Made by a program: the position numbers and the translations under genes | Assembly: GCA_019418225.1 (NCBI GenBank) | Contig: DYCF01000016.1 | Location: 49,469-99,347, forward strand | DNA from: Clostridiales bacterium | GTDB lineage: Bacteria > Bacillota > Clostridia > Lachnospirales > Cellulosilyticaceae | Direction of reading: 5' to 3' | Length of the DNA stretch: 49,879 nucleotides | Notes under the pieces: model-generated | The model's input: the letters and a program-made list of their open reading frames with translations, nothing else | Told to the model about the DNA's origin: nothing | Databases searched by the model: none | Shown: positions 42,536 through 49,879 of the stretch, one piece after another | Layout: every line of letters begins with the position of its first letter | Numbering within the stretch: the stretch's first letter is position 1

Positions 42536-43012
42536 ATGACTAAATCTTATATTAAACGCTGTTTCATTATTTTACTCTTAATATGTTTTAGCTTTCATTC
42601 ATTATCAGCAGCTACTATCTCTACCACCTCCATTGATAATGCTTTAAATACTTCTTATGATACCTTATTAAACATTCAAAATCAATTTAAAGCACTCACT
42701 AGAAATTCCTTCGTAAATATTGTAAATAATACTTCAAACACCGCTAACAAGAACCAACTTGATGCATTTAGCAATCAGCTTACAGCGGTAAAAAATGATT
42801 TAAACTCTCTTTCTGCCGCTCCGCTAACAAGCTCACAAAATGCTAAACTTCAAACCCTATTGACTATAGCTTCATATCTCACATATATTCAGGATAGAAA
42901 TTATGACTTTCTAGCATCTGTAGAGCCTTCAGAGCAATATACACTTTTAAACTCTATTTTTATTGGACACTCATTGATTACCCAACTTTTTTCATACCTG
43001 GCAGCAGCTTAG
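42536..43012 (+). CDS. Secreted helical protein of unknown function
   Basis: 158 aa from the ATG at 42536, eight bases after GAGG; the in-frame start at 42452 has no ribosome site. Signal peptide residues 1-26 (ends SLSAA). The mature part is almost entirely helical, rich in Asn, Ser, Thr and Leu with few charges, and contains two similar helices (SYDTLLNIQNQFKALTRNSF.. and LDAFSNQLTAVKNDLNSL). No cysteine, no catalytic motif and no recognised family. The low-charge composition is unlike its cytoplasmic neighbours. Confidence 0.7.
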   Translation: MTKSYIKRCFIILLLICFSFHSLSAATISTTSIDNALNTSYDTLLNIQNQFKALTRNSFVNIVNNTSNTANKNQLDAFSNQLTAVKNDLNSLSAAPLTSSQNAKLQTLLTIASYLTYIQDRNYDFLASVEPSEQYTLLNSIFIGHSLITQLFSYLAAA

Positions 43013-43072
43013 TTTAGCTTTTACCTCTACGAAACTTAATCGTTCATCATATGCTGCTTCTTAATATAATAA

Positions 43073-43111
43073 TAGGGAGATGTGCGAAATCTATTTCGCA
43101 ACATCTCCCTA
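43073..43111. terminator. Bidirectional terminator, secreted orphan and GntP permease
   Basis: TAGGGAGATGT.CGAAA / TTTCG..ACATCTCCCTA between converging genes. Confidence 0.88.
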
Positions 43112-43133
43112 CTTTCTGTATGTACATTATTTA

Positions 43134-44498
43134 TTATGCAAATATCGAAATTACAATTGCACCAACAAGACCTGACACACCAACTAATGTTTCCATAACA
43201 GTCCATGTTTTAAGTGTTGTTTTTTCATCAATATTAAAGAGTGATTTTACAAGCCAGAAACCTGAATCATTTACGTGACTTAATACAGTAGAACCACCAG
43301 CAATCGCCATAACAATTGCTGCAAGATGAAGTTGTGATAACATTGCCACCTCTGGCATAGCTGCTACAATCCCAGCTGCCATTGTCATAGAAACAGTTGC
43401 AGAACCAATAGACACCCTAACAGCTGCTGCAATTAAGAACGCTACGAGAACAAGTGGTAAGCTGCTTCCTGCTACGATATTTCCGATTACATCACCAAGC
43501 CCTGAATCTTGAAGCATCCATCTAAGGACACCCCCACCAGCTGTTACAAGAAGTACGATCCCCGTTGGTTCTAATGACTTAGACATAACCTTTTCTAAGT
43601 CTGCTCTTGTAAAGCCATTTCTAGTCCCAAGTAAGAACATGGCTAAAAGTGTTGAAATAGTTAAAGCTACGAAAGGTGTTCCTAAGAATGTAAAGATTTC
43701 TTGCATCGGCGCAAGTGCTGGAATAACAGAACTTGCAGTTTTTAATAAAATAAGTGCAAGTGGCACTAGGATAATTGCTACAACTGTTCCAAATGAAGGT
43801 AACTTAGAATTTCTTCCATTTTCACTTGTAGCTGCTGTTAATTCAAAGCTCTCTGGAACTGGAATATAAATTTTGTCCCCAATAAATTTCCCAAATAATG
43901 GTCCTGCTACAACCATTGCTACTGTTCCAGTAATAAGGCCTACACCAATTACATAACCAAGTTCTACGCCTAACATATTTGCTACAAGAACTGGTCCTGG
44001 TGTTGGTGGAATAAATGCATGACCTACTGCAAGGCCTGCAAGTAATGGAATTGCATATGTAAGTGTTGATTTTTTAGCTTTTCTTGCAAGACCAAATGCA
44101 AGTGGGATTAAAATAATAAGTCCCGCATCGAAGAATACTGGCATCCCTACTACAAGACCTGTAAGCCCCAATGCCCAAGCCGCTTTTTTATCACCAAATC
44201 TATTCACTAATGTATTGGCAATGGTTTCTGCACCACCTGAACATTCTAAAATTGCACCAAACATTGACCCTAGACCAATTAATAATGCAATACTTGATAA
44301 CGTGTTTCCTACACCTTTTTCAATCGTTGAGACAATACCTGTAAGTGGCATTCCTGCTAAAACACCAATTGTAATCGCACTAAGTACAATTGCAATCACT
44401 GGCTGTAATTTGCCCTTAATGATTAAGAATAACAGTAAAGCCATCCCTAATGCTGCGGCCATAATAAGTCTTTCTGGTGATGCTACAAATCCTTCCAT
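43134..44498 (-). CDS. GntP-family sugar-acid permease
   Basis: 454 aa, 12-14 transmembrane helices, full length. Gluconate:H+ symporter family features include GMPVFFDAGLIILIPLAFG, HAFIPPTPGPV, and the C-terminal GGSTVLSHVNDSGFWLVK. It should import gluconate or a related sugar acid with protons. Ribosome site AGGAGG. The gene lies 123 bases downstream of the dehydratase that would act on the imported acid and in the same direction; the gap carries a half copy of the two-hairpin repeat. Confidence 0.93.
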   Translation of the reverse strand: MEGFVASPERLIMAAALGMALLLFLIIKGKLQPVIAIVLSAITIGVLAGMPLTGIVSTIEKGVGNTLSSIALLIGLGSMFGAILECSGGAETIANTLVNRFGDKKAAWALGLTGLVVGMPVFFDAGLIILIPLAFGLARKAKKSTLTYAIPLLAGLAVGHAFIPPTPGPVLVANMLGVELGYVIGVGLITGTVAMVVAGPLFGKFIGDKIYIPVPESFELTAATSENGRNSKLPSFGTVVAIILVPLALILLKTASSVIPALAPMQEIFTFLGTPFVALTISTLLAMFLLGTRNGFTRADLEKVMSKSLEPTGIVLLVTAGGGVLRWMLQDSGLGDVIGNIVAGSSLPLVLVAFLIAAAVRVSIGSATVSMTMAAGIVAAMPEVAMLSQLHLAAIVMAIAGGSTVLSHVNDSGFWLVKSLFNIDEKTTLKTWTVMETLVGVSGLVGAIVISIFA

Positions 44499-44572
44499 AT
44501 TAACTTCCTCCTAGATGTGTCATATTCAGTAACTACTTCATTGTCATTTCAATATCTTCTCTTTATCTTTCT

Positions 44573-44618
44573 TATAGATTTCACATTTATAAATTTTAGT
44601 TATTCATGATTTTTAGTC
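44573..44618 (-). repeat. Half copy of the two-hairpin repeat (copy E)
   Basis: TATAGATTTCACATTTATAA through TTTTTAGTC, the first half of the minus-orientation unit; it breaks off three bases before the stop codon of the dehydratase gene. Confidence 0.75.
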
Positions 44619-44621
44619 TTG

Positions 44622-46337
44622 CTACGCCATATATCCTCCAAGCATTGGTGATACGGCACATTTAGAATAAACAGATAAAATTCCCTTTGTATATTTATCT
44701 GGTCTTGGCTGCCAATTTGCTTTTCTTTCTTTTAAAATCTCATCTATTTCAGCTAAATCTTTACGTACACCGTTTACGCCGATGATTTGTAAAATTCTTT
44801 GCGCTACATCAATCTCGATTAAATCCCCCTCTTCAATGAGTGCAATAGCCCCACCGCTTTGTGCTTCTGGTGAAACATGTCCAATAGCAGGTCCTTTCGT
44901 TGCCCCAGAAAATCTACCATCAGTAATAAGCGCAATAGTCGTAGCTAGCTCTGGGTCTGAAGCAATGGCTTCTGTAGTGTAGAACATCTCTGGCATACCA
45001 CTTCCCTTAGGTCCTTCATAACGAATAATAACTGCATCTCCTGGTTTAACGGTTTTGTTAAGTACCGCTGCAATGGCCTCTTCCTCTGAATCAAAAGGTT
45101 TAGCCTTTAAAATTGCTTTTTGCATTTCTTGAGGTACTGCAGAATGTTTTATGACTGAACCTTCTGGCGCTAAATTTCCTTTTAAAATCGCAATCGTTCC
45201 GTCTTTTCCAATTGGGTCATTAAATGGCCTGATGACATCCGTTCTATCTACACCTGTTTTTTTCATGTAGGCATCACATTTTTCATAGTAGCCATTTTTC
45301 TTAAGGTCCTCTAAGTTCTCACCTAATGTTTTTCCTGTAACCGTCATAACATCTAAGTGAAGCTTATCTTTAATCTCTTCCATAACAGCTGGCACCCCAC
45401 CTGCATAATAGAAATATTCTGCTGGCCATTTACCACTTGGTCTGATATTTAAGAGGTAATGCGCCCCTCTATGCATTTGGTCAAAAGTATCTGCATCAAT
45501 TTCAATGCCAAACTCTTTTGCAATAGCTGGGATATGTAATAAACTGTTTGATGAACCTGCAATAGCTGCATGTACCATAATGGCATTTTCAAAAGCTTTG
45601 CGTGTAGCAATATCACTTGGTTTAATTCCCATTTCAGCCAGTTTTACCACTTGCTTCCCAGCCTCAACTGCAAAATCTGCAAGGTCTTGACAAGTTGCAG
45701 GCATTAAAGAACTTCCTGGTAACATAAGGCCTAATGCCTCTGCCATAATCTGCATTGTTGAAGCTGTTCCCATGAATGAACAAGCCCCGCAAGATGGACA
45801 AGCATGATGTTTTGCAAATGTAAATTCTTCTTCTGTGATTTCACCTCTTTGGAATCTTGCACTATATGTTCCAATTTGCTCAAGAGTTAAAAGGTTAGGC
45901 CCCGCTTCCATTACCCCACCTGTTATTAAAATACATGGAATATCATTTCTAGCGGCTGCTATAAGATGCGCCGGTACCCCTTTATCACAACTTGAAATAT
46001 AAACTGCGCCATCAAAAGGTGTGGCATTAGCATGCATTTCAATAAGTCCTGCAATCGTATCTCTAGAAGCTAAGGAATAATTAATCCCATCATGGCCCTG
46101 AGCTTGTCCATCACAAATATCTGTTGCAAAATATCTAGATGCCTTTCCATTAGCCTTACTAATTCCTTCACAAGCCTTTTCTACAAATCCAAATAAATGG
46201 GCACTTCCCGGATGACTATCTCCAAATGTACTCTCCACCATAATTTGTGTCTTTGATAAATCTTCTACTGTATATCCCATACCCATTCTAAGAGGGTCCA
46301 TTTCAGGTGCTATTTTTCTAATTTCTTGACTTCTCAT
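44622..46337 (-). CDS. IlvD/Edd-family dehydratase, probable sugar-acid dehydratase
   Basis: 571 aa. Iron-sulphur cysteines are in ATDICDG (C75), SSCDKG (C117) and CPSCGACSFMGTASTM (C180-C186). The last block reads MGTASTM, as in arabinonate/xylonate-type dehydratases; true IlvD usually has YTANTM. With the gluconate-type permease downstream and the FadR-type regulator upstream, an aldonate dehydratase giving a 2-keto-3-deoxy acid is more likely than valine/isoleucine synthesis. AGGAGG ribosome site. No ilvB/C/E genes are in the window. The specific substrate remains open. Confidence 0.85.
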   Translation of the reverse strand: MRSQEIRKIAPEMDPLRMGMGYTVEDLSKTQIMVESTFGDSHPGSAHLFGFVEKACEGISKANGKASRYFATDICDGQAQGHDGINYSLASRDTIAGLIEMHANATPFDGAVYISSCDKGVPAHLIAAARNDIPCILITGGVMEAGPNLLTLEQIGTYSARFQRGEITEEEFTFAKHHACPSCGACSFMGTASTMQIMAEALGLMLPGSSLMPATCQDLADFAVEAGKQVVKLAEMGIKPSDIATRKAFENAIMVHAAIAGSSNSLLHIPAIAKEFGIEIDADTFDQMHRGAHYLLNIRPSGKWPAEYFYYAGGVPAVMEEIKDKLHLDVMTVTGKTLGENLEDLKKNGYYEKCDAYMKKTGVDRTDVIRPFNDPIGKDGTIAILKGNLAPEGSVIKHSAVPQEMQKAILKAKPFDSEEEAIAAVLNKTVKPGDAVIIRYEGPKGSGMPEMFYTTEAIASDPELATTIALITDGRFSGATKGPAIGHVSPEAQSGGAIALIEEGDLIEIDVAQRILQIIGVNGVRKDLAEIDEILKERKANWQPRPDKYTKGILSVYSKCAVSPMLGGYMA

Positions 46338-46356
46338 TCCTTACCTCCTACCTTAA

Positions 46357-46369
46357 TCAGACGTCTGAT
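46357..46369. promoter_or_regulatory. Palindromic operator upstream of the dehydratase
   Basis: ATCAGACGTCTGAT (46356-46369) is a perfect 14-bp palindrome between the promoter and the ribosome site. It is well placed for repression by the adjacent FadR-type regulator. Confidence 0.65.
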
Positions 46370-46382
46370 GTCTTATATGTAT

Positions 46383-46411
46383 AGATTAAATGAATTGTAT
46401 TTATAAGTCAA
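46383..46411 (-). promoter_or_regulatory. Promoter of the sugar-acid operon
   Basis: -35 TTGACT (46406-46411), 17-bp spacer, -10 TAATCT (46383-46388) on the minus strand; the palindrome lies just past the predicted start point. Confidence 0.6.
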
Positions 46412-46475
46412 TAAATTATATAATTTTTATATACAATTACTTTTTTTAGAATTTATTTATGTTTAATATGCACAA

Positions 46476-46525
46476 AAAAATACCTAGCGCTATGTTTTTT
46501 CATCTTCATAACACTAGGTATTTTT
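46476..46525 (-). terminator. Intrinsic terminator of the regulator gene
   Basis: AAAAATACCTAG.G.TATG / CATA.C.CTAGGTATTTTT, 23 bases past the stop, separating it from the dehydratase promoter. Confidence 0.85.
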
Positions 46526-46547
46526 ATCTATTCTATCCAATTGACTT

Positions 46548-47237
46548 TTAGTTTGATAATTTTTCAATAATCTCTCTGTTATAACGAATGTGTTTTTCCA
46601 TGCTTTCAAAGGCAGCCTTTTCATCGCCACTGGCAATGGCCTCTACAACGCTACGATGGGTACTAATTGTTTCATTTTTTAAAGCATTTTTTGTAACATC
46701 CATAAATAACGGAATCGAACAATTTATAATTGGTAAAAGCTTGCTCACCACAAGATTTTGACTTGCCTCAGCAATCACCGTATGAAGTTCAATATCCTTC
46801 TCAATATGATTAATGCCACTTAAAATCATCTGCTCTACTGCATCACAGAGTTCTATCATCTTTTCAATCTGCTGCTTAGTTGCCATCTTTGCCGCTCTTC
46901 CCGCAATATAAGGTTCGATTAAATAACGTACTTCTAAAATATCTAACGCTAATTTCCGCTTATCTTCTACGAAAACAAAACCAAGTGGATCTGGTGCGAC
47001 ACCCATTTTCTCTGAAACATAGGTCCCTACACCTCTTTTAATTTCCACAATATTTCTAGAAACTAATATCTTAATGGCCTCTCTTAAACTACTACGCCCT
47101 ACGTTCAAACTTTTCATTAATTCTGCTTCACTTGGTAACTTATCCCCCACCTTTAATTCAGTTCTGGCAATAAGCTCGATAATCTCATCAGCAATTCTTT
47201 CGGGTAATAATTTACCACTATTAATATTCTCAAACAT
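46548..47237 (-). CDS. GntR/FadR-family transcriptional regulator
   Basis: 229 aa. N-terminal winged helix (residues 8-75: IIELIARTELKVGDKLPSEAELMKSLNVGRSSLREAIKILVSRNIVEIKRGVGTYV) and a C-terminal FCD effector domain (about 95-225) with the metal-binding Asp/His positions (ELHTVIAEAS and STHRSVVEAI). It likely represses the dehydratase/permease operon through the palindrome at 46356 until the sugar acid or a product binds. AGAGGG ribosome site. Its promoter region is bordered by degenerate repeat copies (47265-47356). Confidence 0.92.
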   Translation of the reverse strand: MFENINSGKLLPERIADEIIELIARTELKVGDKLPSEAELMKSLNVGRSSLREAIKILVSRNIVEIKRGVGTYVSEKMGVAPDPLGFVFVEDKRKLALDILEVRYLIEPYIAGRAAKMATKQQIEKMIELCDAVEQMILSGINHIEKDIELHTVIAEASQNLVVSKLLPIINCSIPLFMDVTKNALKNETISTHRSVVEAIASGDEKAAFESMEKHIRYNREIIEKLSN

Positions 47238-47264
47238 TGTACGCCCTCTTCTTTTTTATGTTCC

Positions 47265-47356
47265 TATAAATTTCGCATTTATGTTTTAATCATTCACTAT
47301 GTTTTAGATATGTGAAATATAAATTTCACCTCTATAAGTCTTAGTTATTCATTAAT
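47265..47356 (-). repeat. Two degenerate half copies of the two-hairpin repeat (copy F)
   Basis: TATAAATTTCGCATTTATG..GATATGTGAAAT (47265-47320), then ATAAATTTCACCTCTATAAG..TTAGTTATTCATTAA; same order and orientation as the 21446 array. Confidence 0.65.
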
Positions 47357-47415
47357 ATAACATAATTTTGTACACAAATAAAGCAAGGTGCCTTTGTATC
47401 AATGTTTCCTAACCC

Positions 47416-48162
47416 CTATTTTATAAAAAAGCTTTGTAATTTTTGCTTCATTTGTTCCTTCTCTTCTTCAAACTGTTTCTTACGATTTACATTGGCTCCT
47501 GAAGGATGCGGAAAACCTAGCAGACATTGAGATGCTTCTAATTTACCTTCTTTAATAATTTCTAACACCACGTTTTCCACACATCTTCCAAGTGGCACAA
47601 TAAATGCATCCTCTAATAACTCTACCTGAGGATAAAAGAAGGTGTTTACATAATCCATTAACAGCTCACTCTTTAGAATTTCTGGGGAATGTCCTGTATA
47701 ATTCTTCCCCTTAACAAAGGTTGCAAAAGGAATCATTGATACAGTATGTAGCAAATCATCCCTTTCCCCAAAAAGCTCACCGCTCTTATCAAGTCCTAGA
47801 CAACTTGGTAAATCTAATTCATTCAGCATTTCTATAATATTTTTTCTCAAGGTGCCGCTAAATCTCGCTTCAACCTTACAGCGATAAGGGATCTCTTCTA
47901 CTGCCATGCCTTCTTCTATACATTTTCTTGCCGCCACAATAGATGTATTCATCTGCGCAAATCCTGGCGTAATGCCCACAATAAATATCTTAGCATTAGG
48001 ATTAATATGCTCATTATGCGTATTATAATATATTTCAATATTCCCCTGTTTCTCCAAACAAAAGTCCGGTGTTAAAAGTTCTTCCTTTGTATAAGACTTT
48101 TTAAAGGGCAGAGCTGCTATAGTTTCATAATAATCTTTTAGTGTTGGTATATATTTAGTCAC
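47416..48162 (-). CDS. Uracil-DNA-glycosylase-like superfamily protein
   Basis: 248 aa from the GTG at 48162, eight bases after AGGAAGG; the upstream TTG is part of that site. It shows the UDG-fold pattern: motif A-like IFIVGITPGFAQMNTS (residues 59-74) and motif B-like GFPHPSGANVNRKKQF (about 216-231), where HPSGAN corresponds to the HPSP/HPS loop that contacts the minor groove. The usual catalytic Asp/Asn of classical UDG motif A is not obvious (GITPGFAQ). It could be a specialised glycosylase or a non-repair relative. It appears monocistronic. Confidence 0.65.
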   Translation of the reverse strand: MTKYIPTLKDYYETIAALPFKKSYTKEELLTPDFCLEKQGNIEIYYNTHNEHINPNAKIFIVGITPGFAQMNTSIVAARKCIEEGMAVEEIPYRCKVEARFSGTLRKNIIEMLNELDLPSCLGLDKSGELFGERDDLLHTVSMIPFATFVKGKNYTGHSPEILKSELLMDYVNTFFYPQVELLEDAFIVPLGRCVENVVLEIIKEGKLEASQCLLGFPHPSGANVNRKKQFEEEKEQMKQKLQSFFIK

Positions 48163-48254
48163 TATTATTTCCTTCCTCAATGTTTAGTAAACTGTTTCAT
48201 CTAAATTAAATTGTGTTACTCCTTGAATATAAGTATTACACAATTTAGCAAAAA

Positions 48255-48280
48255 AGACTAGGGCACTATGCCCTAGCCTT
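48255..48280 (-). terminator. Terminator enclosing the stop of the 60-aa gene
   Basis: CTAGGGC-5 bases-GCCCTAG then TCTTTTTT on the minus strand; the TAG stop is inside the 5' arm. Confidence 0.85.
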
Positions 48281-48455
48281 GTAATTCCATTCTTTTTTCC
48301 TTAATAAGCTGCTCAAGCTCATCTAAATCTTCCGCAGTTGCTCTATTTTTAATAAATCCCCTTGCAGTTGATCGTGCTTTAAGATAATTTGAGTACTCTT
48401 TATTTTGTTGTTGCCATCTTTTGTTTGCTTCTGTTTGTTTGCTTGGTTGTTCCAT
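48273..48455 (-). CDS. Small conserved-looking protein, 60 aa
   Basis: 60 aa, ATG at 48455 with AAGGAT upstream. Helical and charged: NKRWQQQNKEYSNYLKARSTARGFIKNRATAEDLDELEQLI. Short proteins with the pattern NKxWQxxNKExxNYLxxRSxARxFI are common in Firmicute mobile DNA, but no function is known. The stop of the 33-aa ORF lies nine bases before its start, so the two are probably translationally coupled. Its own stop codon sits within the terminator stem. Confidence 0.75.
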   Translation of the reverse strand: MEQPSKQTEANKRWQQQNKEYSNYLKARSTARGFIKNRATAEDLDELEQLIKEKRMELQG

Positions 48456-48464
48456 TATCCTTAC

Positions 48465-48566
48465 CTACTTTTTAAATATTATCAGTATTAATCCAACAAC
48501 TATCACTAGCAGTTTACTTACTTGAAATAAAAGCTTCATAACTTCATACACTAATTCTTTATCCAT
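48465..48566 (-). CDS. 33-aa single-span membrane peptide
   Basis: ATG at 48566, 33 codons and TAG at 48465. A short acidic N-terminus (MDKELVYEVM), one hydrophobic helix of about 20 residues (LLVIVVGLILII) and a basic end FKK: the profile of small holins or type I toxin peptides. It lacks a clear ribosome site. A TATAAT sequence at 48578-48583 would place the transcript start just ahead of the ATG. Coupling to the 60-aa gene downstream supports that it is translated. Function unknown. Confidence 0.5.
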   Translation of the reverse strand: MDKELVYEVMKLLFQVSKLLVIVVGLILIIFKK

Positions 48567-48732
48567 ACTATTTTATAGTAGTTATTATACTCTCTTTATT
48601 TATTGACCCTTCATAGGGTTCTTTCATTTTTTTAACCACTATTTCTCCCTTATATATATTACACTATGAATAGTATGGATTATCAAGTATATTTCTTAAT
48701 CTTTCAGCTTTATCTTATATTTCCTGCTTAGC

Positions 48733-48784
48733 AAAAAAGGATTACCGACTTGAATACATTAATATTCAAGTCGGTAATCCTTTT
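48733..48784 (-). terminator. Terminator downstream of the tRNA fragment
   Basis: Perfect 22-bp stem AAAAGGATTACCGACTTG... and complement with a six-base loop; it is the former tRNA terminator. Confidence 0.88.
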
Positions 48785-48790
48785 CATTTA

Positions 48791-48833
48791 CACACGCAGT
48801 AGGATTCGAACCCATGACATTCTGATCCGAAGT
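48791..48833 (-). mobile_element. tRNA-Arg 3' fragment, attachment-site scar (att)
   Basis: Minus strand reads ACTTCGGATCAGAATGTC, then GGGTTCGAATCC (T-arm) and CTGCGTGTG (acceptor end), followed by the terminator. It is the 3' half of a tRNA gene from the anticodon loop on. The loop CTTCGGA implies anticodon UCG (Arg). The 5' half is absent and unrelated AT-rich sequence begins at 48834. This is the usual signature of an att site left by a tyrosine-recombinase element inserted in a tRNA gene, with the element on the higher-coordinate side. Confidence 0.7.
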
Positions 48834-48845
48834 TTGATTTTTTGC

Positions 48846-48956
48846 TATAATACTTATCATATGTTATGTTAATTACTTGAATTAGCTTGATTATACGTTC
48901 AAACCTTTATAATACTTATCATGTTTATTTTTATGCTAGGTGTCAAATAGGTGTCA
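48846..48956. repeat. Direct repeats next to the att scar (candidate recombinase arm sites)
   Basis: TATAATACTTATCAT occurs at 48846-48860 and 48908-48922; GGTGTCA occurs at 48939-48945 and 48950-48956, an 11-base period. Such repeats beside an att core are typical arm-type integrase sites. No integrase gene is present in 48834-49053. Confidence 0.5.
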
Positions 48957-48972
48957 CGTTTTAAATCAACTA

Positions 48973-49027
48973 AAAATGGGATTAAGCTTCAATTATACAT
49001 TTAATTGCAACTTAATCCCTAGTTTTT
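48973..49027 (-). terminator. Terminator of the 78-aa gene
   Basis: Stem CTA..GGGATTAAG / CTTAATCCC.TAG with long AT loop; T-run on both strands. Confidence 0.65.
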
Positions 49028-49053
49028 TATATCTATGATTTTTTATATTAGTG

Positions 49054-49290
49054 TTACTTCTTCAGTGTTAAATAAAATGCTTCCCTTACTCCACTTATTG
49101 CTTCTTTAAAAGCAATTTCTTCTCTTTCTGTTATTAACTCATATATAGCATCCTCCACCTTTTTAAACTCATCATCATTTAATTTGCTTAATAGTGGCTT
49201 TAAAATATCCAAGCTAAAATGTTCTGAGAGTTTTTCATTTTCCTCATACATTTTCTTAAACCCTTGGTTAATTATTTTTTCAATACTCAT
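49054..49290 (-). CDS. Small helical protein of the integrated element
   Basis: 78 aa from the ATG at 49290, seven bases after GAGGGGG; the upstream start at 49311 overlaps that site. Charged and helical throughout (IINQGFKKMYEENEKLSEHF, LNDDEFKKVEDAIYELITEREEIAFKEAI), ending in a hydrophobic/aromatic helix and LKK. No domain recognised. It diverges from the XRE regulator at 49407 with a 116-base shared promoter region, the usual layout of a phage control region, so it may be a lysogeny or plasmid-like accessory protein. Confidence 0.7.
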   Translation of the reverse strand: MSIEKIINQGFKKMYEENEKLSEHFSLDILKPLLSKLNDDEFKKVEDAIYELITEREEIAFKEAISGVREAFYLTLKK

Positions 49291-49406
49291 ATGTATTCCC
49301 CCTCTATTCATAATTTAGTTGCGACATTTTTACATTATATCACATTTAACCCATATATTCTACAACCCCAAAGGCATTATTGGTATAATTGTACAGAGGT
49401 GATTAT

Positions 49407-49733
49407 ATGGACATTGGTCAAAGGATACGAGTATTTAGAGAAGCTAAGGGACTAACACAGAATGAATTAGCTAAATTAATTTCAAAATCTAAAAGCTCAT
49501 TGGAGAAATATGAATATGGGAACGTTGATATCTCATTAGGAACACTACTTGATATCTGCGATGCCCTAGATATTACATTAAGAATGCTAATTGCAGAAGA
49601 CGATAATGACATATTGAATTCTATTGTGGCTCATTACAATTTAGAGGATAAGCCCAATAGGAATATTGAAGAAGACTTTCAGATGGCTATTGAAGGTTTC
49701 ATACATAGATATCAAAAGACTAAAGCAGACTAA
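49407..49733 (+). CDS. XRE-family helix-turn-helix regulator
   Basis: 108 aa from the ATG at 49407, five bases after AGAGGTG; an in-frame start at 49389 has none. Residues 4-58 form a lambda-repressor-like HTH (IGQRIRVFREAKGLTQNELAKLISKSKSSLEKYEYGNVDISLGTLLDICDALDITLRML). The C-terminal 45 residues are charged and probably dimerise the protein or sense a ligand. Likely the repressor of the integrated element. It is divergent from the 78-aa gene. Stop codon lies in a hairpin (AGCAGACT/AGTCTGCT, 49724-49745). Nothing clear is visible from 49746 to the window end. Confidence 0.88.
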   Translation: MDIGQRIRVFREAKGLTQNELAKLISKSKSSLEKYEYGNVDISLGTLLDICDALDITLRMLIAEDDNDILNSIVAHYNLEDKPNRNIEEDFQMAIEGFIHRYQKTKAD

Positions 49734-49879
49734 TCATAGTCTGCTCAGGCTGTAGACAATTAACTTTTCCATAGTATTTTACTAGTCTAGAAATAGAAAA
49801 CAGAGGTAAAAATGGACCTAAACTGGGTCTATAAATAATTTTGTGTATTCTCTTTCTAATGGCAATCGATTTTTAAATA

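Noticed and set aside
44622..46337. Annotation as branched-chain dihydroxy-acid dehydratase (ilvD)
   Set aside because: Family is right, but the MGTASTM motif and the permease/regulator context favour a sugar-acid substrate; no ilv genes nearby.

Overview
The window comes from an AT-rich, anaerobic Firmicute. Clues are a pyruvate formate-lyase, many strong GGAGG ribosome sites with alternative TTG/GTG starts, an agr-type peptide quorum system, S-layer (SLH) anchoring, and a DUF3881-like gene typical of Lachnospirales. A secreted PL10 pectate lyase, a GH105 hydrolase and a beta-helix polysaccharide protein indicate a plant-cell-wall degrader. A Cellulosilyticum-like lachnospiral is my best guess, but it is an inference from gene content only.

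Layout. 1-5135: secreted beta-helix protein (cut by the window edge) and two tandem paralogous secreted class-3 lipases. 5461-8148: a CheY/CheC-like pair and a HEAT-methylase protein. 8472-10703: pflB with its own promoter and a palindromic operator. 11127-12931: zinc-ribbon protein and an ECF sigma/anti-sigma pair. 13317-14273: WecA/TagO-type glycosyl-1-phosphate transferase. 14664-17457: convergent pectate lyase and GH105 hydrolase. 17711-20829: anchored orphan protein, glpK and an esterase. 21027-24381: DUF1540 protein, a HAD-phosphatase remnant beside a triple repeat array, an intact HAD phosphatase, and mntP behind a yybP-ykoY manganese riboswitch. 24618-30089: SLH-anchored extracellular nuclease and leucyl aminopeptidase. 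30652-36063: tRNA-Arg(CCU), DUF3881-like protein, AI-2E permease family protein, GDPD, zinc ribbon, polysaccharide deacetylase and membrane partner. 36264-39131: complete agr-like operon (agrA-agrC-agrB-agrD in transcription order). 39302-42412: HAD-GtrA fusion, BMP lipoprotein, PHP phosphatase. 42536-43012: secreted orphan. 43134-47237: sugar-acid module (GntP permease, IlvD/Edd-type dehydratase, FadR-type regulator). 47416-48566: UDG-like protein and two tiny coupled ORFs. 48791-49879: a tRNA-Arg 3' fragment acting as an attachment-site scar, then the edge of an integrated element with an XRE regulator.

The most unusual content is non-coding. (1) A bipartite two-hairpin repeat of about 113-115 bp recurs at several sites, including a three-unit tandem array at 21446-21785, and often abuts stop codons. 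(2) Two long nested-hairpin elements (30464-30632, 34595-34754) share a GC-rich core loop, carry inverted DnaA-box-like sequences at the stem base, and have arms that differ between copies yet still pair; their outer arms mirror the 3' half of the adjacent gene's terminator. A third, degraded core lies at 34488-34544. (3) Three genes end in short tandem arrays (13, 21 and 21 bp) made from the terminator arm or the gene's last codons. (4) The AgrD precursor has its only cysteine unusually close to the region that normally follows the mature peptide.

Most genes are on the minus strand; nearly every transcription unit ends in a clear intrinsic terminator.
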